From Candidatus Roizmanbacteria bacterium RIFCSPHIGHO2_01_FULL_39_8 (GTDB lineage Bacteria > Patescibacteriota > Microgenomatia > UBA1406 > GWC2-37-13), in assembly GCA_001789355.1 (NCBI GenBank), contig MFZI01000009.1, positions 438 to 10,522 on the forward strand: 10,085 nt of DNA, given 5' to 3'. The notes below the pieces were generated by a model that was given only the letters and a program-made list of their open reading frames with translations, was not told the origin of the DNA and did no database searches. How positions within the stretch are numbered: the first letter of the stretch is position 1; the number at the start of each line of letters is the position of its first letter. This document shows positions 7,544 through 10,085 of this stretch, one piece after another. The position numbers and the translations under genes are program-made.

Positions 7544-7912
7544 CTACTTTAGATATATATATGTTTGTATTTTTTTATAGAGAGTTTCGAAGTCAAAAAA
7601 ACTTTTGTTGATATAATCTTTAGCTCCCAAATCGAGCCCTTTTCTTATGTCAGCTTCCTGACCGAGTGTCGAGAAAATAATTACGGGAATTAAATTTAAA
7701 TTTGGGTCTTTTTTAAGCTCTTTGAGAACTTCAAACCCATCCATTTTTGGCATGATAATGTCAAGGAGAATCAAATCTGGCCTTGTTTGCCTAATCTTTG
7801 TAAGACCTTCTTCTCCGTTGACACATATATCGACTTCTAATTTTTTTTCACGTAATTTTTGAGAGTAAAATTTCTGAAAAAATAGATCATCTTCGATAAT
7901 AAGAATTCTCAT
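7544..7912 (-). CDS. Single-domain response regulator (CheY/PilG-like receiver)
   Basis: This 122-residue protein is only a receiver domain with no output domain. The acidic pair Asp8 and Asp9, the phospho-acceptor Asp51 in LILLDIIMPKMDG, Ser81 in IIFST and Lys103 are all present, so it should accept phosphate. The usual Lys-Pro is Lys-Ser here (103-104). It lies seven bases after the Hpt gene and 13 bases before pilB, so it is likely cotranscribed with both. By analogy with PilG/PilH and CheY, it could act by binding a motor component, perhaps PilB or PilC, but that partner is inferred only from position. The ATG at 7912 has no Shine-Dalgarno. Confidence 0.93.
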   Translation of the reverse strand: MRILIIEDDLFFQKFYSQKLREKKLEVDICVNGEEGLTKIRQTRPDLILLDIIMPKMDGFEVLKELKKDPNLNLIPVIIFSTLGQEADIRKGLDLGAKDYINKSFFDFETLYKKIQTYIYLK

Positions 7913-7919
7913 TTGTTTA

Positions 7920-8303
7920 CTATATGAATTTTTTTAGCGAAAGAATCTGAGCATCAAGATCAATTTCATTTGTCGTAGTTTTTATTGATTCAAGATCCAG
8001 TTCCATTGATCTAATTGACTGTTTTATGACCTGGGTTAAAATAGCATCAGGAATTTTCGAATTGTCTTTCAATTTTCCCAGCAGTTTTTCAAGGTCTGCT
8101 GCAAGTTCCCCCATTTGCATAAATCCCATAAATAGACTGCGGCTTTTTATAATATGCACGATTCGATATATTTCAGTTAAGGCTTTGCTATTGATTCTTA
8201 TATCTCTGTCAGTAATATAAAGAAGATTATCCCGTAGCATCACAAGACTATCCTGACAGGTTTCTATATAAAGAGGGAGATAGTTTAACAGACTGGTATG
8301 CAT
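7920..8303 (-). CDS. Stand-alone Hpt (histidine phosphotransfer) protein
   Basis: This 127-residue, mostly helical protein resembles the N-terminal Hpt domain of CheA. The stretch EIYRIVHIIKSRSLFMGF (44-61) corresponds to the 'lfRxxHtlKGxxxxxGf' signature: His50 is the predicted phosphorylated residue, Lys53 is kept, the usual Gly after Lys is Ser54, and Gly60 is in place. Helices before (5-30) and after (62-105) fit a four-helix bundle. No kinase ATPase, CheW or receiver domain is attached. It is the first gene of the pilus cluster and is seven bases from the receiver gene, so it probably passes phosphate to that protein from a kinase outside the window. The start codon lies in a palindrome (8296-8305), and the spacer before it is rich in inverted repeats. 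Confidence 0.82.
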   Translation of the reverse strand: MHTSLLNYLPLYIETCQDSLVMLRDNLLYITDRDIRINSKALTEIYRIVHIIKSRSLFMGFMQMGELAADLEKLLGKLKDNSKIPDAILTQVIKQSIRSMELDLESIKTTTNEIDLDAQILSLKKFI

Positions 8304-8344
8304 ACGGTAATTTCATGTTACATGAATATTCATACTGTATGCAA
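8296..8344 (-). promoter_or_regulatory. Palindrome cluster and candidate promoter before the Hpt gene
   Basis: Four overlapping inverted repeats lie here: GTATGCATAC (8296-8305, over the ATG), TTCATGTTACATGAA (8312-8326, 7-bp arms), ATGAATATTCAT (8322-8333) and CATACTGTATG (8331-8341). A candidate promoter on the minus strand, TTGCAT (8344-8339), 18 bases, TAACAT (8320-8315), overlaps them, so bound proteins would block it. Both hexamers are weak matches. The repeats are directly visible; operator function is inference. Most of the 60-base gap between the two genes is this cluster. Confidence 0.45.
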
Positions 8345-8363
8345 GTAAATTCTTCGTACCCCT

Positions 8364-8501
8364 TTAAAGATAATTTTTGCCAACAATAGCGACAAGTACT
8401 AAAGCAGCTACCATGATAAAGACAACACCCGCCTGGATTACTGGGCTCATGGTGGTTTTTGCTGTTCTTTTTGCAGTTGTTTTTTTTATTCGCCTAGCCA
8501 T
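8364..8501 (-). CDS. Small basic single-pass membrane protein (45 residues)
   Basis: I do not recognise a family. The ATG at 8501 gives MARRIKKTTAKRTAKTT, ten of whose first 17 residues are Arg, Lys or Ala, then one hydrophobic helix at about 18-41 (SPVIQAGVVFIMVAALVLVA) and a short GKNYL end. The charge pattern predicts a basic N-terminus inside the cell and the C-terminus outside. The frame is open 18 codons further (ATG at 8555), but that start would place the promoter -10 and -35 boxes inside the gene, so the shorter form is preferred. The promoter at 8527-8555 is the best in the window, which supports real expression. The Lys/Ala/Thr tail resembles nucleic-acid-binding tails of histone H1-like proteins, but no function can be assigned. 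No terminator separates it from the Hpt gene, so read-through into the pilus genes is possible. Confidence 0.65.
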   Translation of the reverse strand: MARRIKKTTAKRTAKTTMSPVIQAGVVFIMVAALVLVAIVGKNYL

Positions 8502-8526
8502 AAGTATTAAAATTATAACTACTTCA

Positions 8527-8555
8527 AAGATATTTGAATCTATTGAATTTGTCAA
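8527..8555 (-). promoter_or_regulatory. Sigma-70-type promoter of the small membrane protein gene
   Basis: The minus strand has a perfect TTGACA (8555-8550), a 17-base spacer and TATCTT (8532-8527), placing the start of transcription about 18-20 bases before the ATG at 8501. Immediately after -10 comes AAGTAGTTATAATTTTAAT, nearly the same as the leader of the pilin gene. The TATAAT within that leader (8516-8511) is an alternative -10, which would give an almost leaderless mRNA, but it has no good -35. Confidence 0.7.
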
Positions 8556-8603
8556 GTCATTACATTTTCATGCATTATGTAAATCTAAACAATCTCTCCA
8601 GTC

Positions 8604-10085
8604 CTATAGAGAAGTATTCGAATGCAGATCGATTACCTTTTCAACCTCATCTTGTAACACATCATATCGTAACTTTTTTACTGGAATCTCTACCGCTTTG
8701 TCTTTTTCATTCTGATAGTCATACAATATGAGATAAAAGCCTCCAACTCCAAAAGTATGCTTATATGAATCTGTGTCTAAACTTCCTTTTACTAATGTTT
8801 GGCCATTTTCATTCTTCACCTCAAAATTATGATTCACTAAGTTTTTTTCCAGATTTATTAATGTGACAGTAATTGTGCGAGGAGCCATTTGTTGATGGAC
8901 CGGGACTTCATAGTTAACTGGGGAACCTTGATACTGTTTCGTGTCCAATGTATTCCTGTATTGTTTAACGTCGAGATCTTTGACTTTTTGATACTCGGAG
9001 AATTCGGAAAAGTTGAACGTTCTGATGTCGAACTTTTTATATTTTTCTTTCAGATATTCGATTCTATAAATCAGTGTATAAGTTGGCTGTACCTTTCGAA
9101 TATCAGGGCGCTCTTCTTGTTCTATCTCGCTCATCAATTTCTGGAGTTGATCGGCTTGCGATCCGGCATCGGTCGACAGACGAGATAGATAAAGATAATC
9201 AATCCCTGAATGAGTCGTACTCTTTGCATAGTGATAGATCAAATAATCGAAGTTCACCAGATTTATTCCCAAGAGTACGCTGAACGAAAAAATGGCTACA
9301 TTCCTTGTAAAAAGAGAGTTTTTCAAATTCGACACATATGAGTACCCATAAAGAAGAAACAATCCAAAAATCCAGACAACTCCAGCGAATCCGTATAAGC
9401 GCTTATGAGTGAATCCCCAATTGGAAGCGTAGTCGTAGTCGCTTTTGAAAGCGATCATATTCAGAAAGAAGCCTTCGATAATCAATATATATGTGAGAAG
9501 ACGAGAAAGAGAGGACCTACTTTTATCATTGTAGATGAGAGAGAAAATAATCAAAGTTACGATGCTTAAGTGGGCAAACATTTCTCGAGCATGCTGCGAG
9601 TTTGAATAGCCAAGCGTTTTGAGAACCGCATCGGATGCAAAATAGAGCTGAGCTTGGGTGATGAAGAATAGCAAAAGAACCACACCGATAGCCACTTTGG
9701 GAATGGTAAAATTTTCCAAAGGTAAAACCCAGTTCCATTTCTCATGCTCTTTCGAGTTGTCCTTCGCGTAGGTTGCCAACCGTGGGATAAAAAAGGCGAG
9801 AACTAAAAAAACAATCACTCGGACAAAAATCAGAAACCAGTTCGGTGCAGAAAACAGATCGAAAAAAGCCGTAAGATTAAAGGCTTTTAAGAAATTACCC
9901 AAGAGCGATTGGAAAAATGGGTTCGAGTACGAGAGGAGAGGGAGGATTATGACAAGCAGCAAACACGTGACTCCGATGGACAGGATGAGCTGATAGATTT
10001 TGCGCGAATCGAATGTGAGTCTGTTTTTAAAAAGAGACAAAGGATTGAGATCGTAGGAATATTCCAAACCGAAGAGTTTAAAAAC
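8604..10085 (-). CDS. DUF4173 family membrane protein (5' end outside window)
   Basis: The frame stays open from the stop at 8604 to the window edge, 493 codons, so the true start lies beyond it. A TTG at 10067 could start translation, but the open frame upstream makes that doubtful. Numbering from that codon, hydrophobic segments lie at about 25-46, 77-95, 123-143, 163-180, 190-207, 221-244 and 253-272, followed by a soluble part from about 285 with a helical region (300-350) and a beta-rich end (395-470). FASDAVLKTLGYSNSQHAREMFAH (residues 144-167 region) and GFTHKRLYG (218-226) resemble the conserved parts of DUF4153/DUF4173 proteins. The function of the family is unknown. It is separated from the next gene by about 100 bases that hold that gene's promoter, so it is probably not part of the pilus operon. 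Confidence 0.78.
   Translation of the reverse strand, partial: VFKLFGLEYSYDLNPLSLFKNRLTFDSRKIYQLILSIGVTCLLLVIILPLLSYSNPFFQSLLGNFLKAFNLTAFFDLFSAPNWFLIFVRVIVFLVLAFFIPRLATYAKDNSKEHEKWNWVLPLENFTIPKVAIGVVLLLFFITQAQLYFASDAVLKTLGYSNSQHAREMFAHLSIVTLIIFSLIYNDKSRSSLSRLLTYILIIEGFFLNMIAFKSDYDYASNWGFTHKRLYGFAGVVWIFGLFLLYGYSYVSNLKNSLFTRNVAIFSFSVLLGINLVNFDYLIYHYAKSTTHSGIDYLYLSRLSTDAGSQADQLQKLMSEIEQEERPDIRKVQPTYTLIYRIEYLKEKYKKFDIRTFNFSEFSEYQKVKDLDVKQYRNTLDTKQYQGSPVNYEVPVHQQMAPRTITVTLINLEKNLVNHNFEVKNENGQTLVKGSLDTDSYKHTFGVGGFYLILYDYQNEKDKAVEIPVKKLRYDVLQDEVEKVIDLHSNTSL

Noticed and set aside
7551..7561. ATATATATATA run as a repeat element
   Set aside because: It is a short low-complexity run inside the end of the receiver gene (codons for Ile and Tyr), in line with the AT-rich composition.
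8502..8555. N-terminal extension of the small membrane protein (ATG at 8555, 63 residues)
   Set aside because: The extension would contain both promoter boxes and put a second hydrophobic stretch before the basic tail; the ATG at 8501 fits the promoter and gives a sensible topology.
8565..8590. TTACAT ... ATGTAA inverted repeat after the DUF4173 gene as a terminator
   Set aside because: The arms are short and AT-rich with a 10-base or longer loop and no T run follows; it could at most be a weak binding site.
10065..10067. TTG as the real start of the DUF4173 protein
   Set aside because: The frame remains open to the window edge with sense codons, so the gene is better reported as incomplete.
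138..10085. UGA recoding, as in Gracilibacteria or Absconditabacteria
   Set aside because: TGA ends pilB, the H-, I- and J-like genes at ATGA overlaps, and no in-frame TGA interrupts any conserved domain.
1..10085. Mobile elements, CRISPR arrays and phage genes
   Set aside because: No transposase or integrase-like protein, no regularly spaced direct repeats and no terminal inverted repeats were seen; all open frames on the plus strand of notable length lie inside well-supported minus-strand genes.

Overview
The window looks like a chromosomal segment of an uncultured Patescibacteria (Candidate Phyla Radiation) bacterium, possibly of the Microgenomates group. The reasons are the AT-rich DNA, the near absence of Shine-Dalgarno sequences, the major pilin (an N-terminus followed by an INPARQFGQANNTRRRSD segment, a type I associate with CPR pilins), the DUF4173 membrane protein and the compact pilus operon. 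TGA acts as a normal stop at several ATGA junctions, which argues against the UGA-to-Gly lineages (Gracilibacteria, Absconditabacteria). The lineage is inferred from sequence style, not from a marker gene.

Every gene is on the minus strand, so transcription runs from high to low coordinates. It begins with the 3' part of a DUF4173 multi-spanning membrane protein (8604-10085, cut by the window edge). A 45-residue basic single-pass membrane protein (8364-8501) follows with its own good promoter. A short spacer dense in palindromes (about 8296-8344) leads into the main cluster: a stand-alone Hpt phosphotransfer protein, a single-domain receiver, the extension ATPase PilB/GspE, the platform protein PilC/GspF, four prepilin-like proteins resembling GspH, GspI, GspJ and GspK in that order, and a small GspL/PilM-like membrane protein (715-1401). 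After a 118-base gap with a promoter comes the major pilin (138-596) and a strong hairpin terminator (92-124). At the left edge is the 5' part of a tRNA, probably tRNA-Gly (1-32), with its own -10 box.

The genes form a type IV pilus or type II secretion-like filament machine. PilB hydrolyses ATP and drives PilC, which feeds pilin subunits into the filament. The H-I-J-K set would form the priming tip complex, and the pilin expressed from its own promoter supplies the shaft. The GspI-like protein is very large (671 residues) because it carries an LVIVD-type beta-propeller and a C-terminal beta-rich domain, so it is a candidate tip adhesin. The Hpt and receiver pair immediately upstream suggests phosphorelay control of the motor, but no histidine kinase, PilT, PilD, PilN, PilO or secretin is visible here.

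The main new signals are: a shared promoter-plus-leader motif before the 45-residue protein and the pilin, with a partial copy before pilB; the palindrome cluster before the Hpt gene; the propeller-bearing pseudopilin; and a minimal GspL/PilM-like protein.
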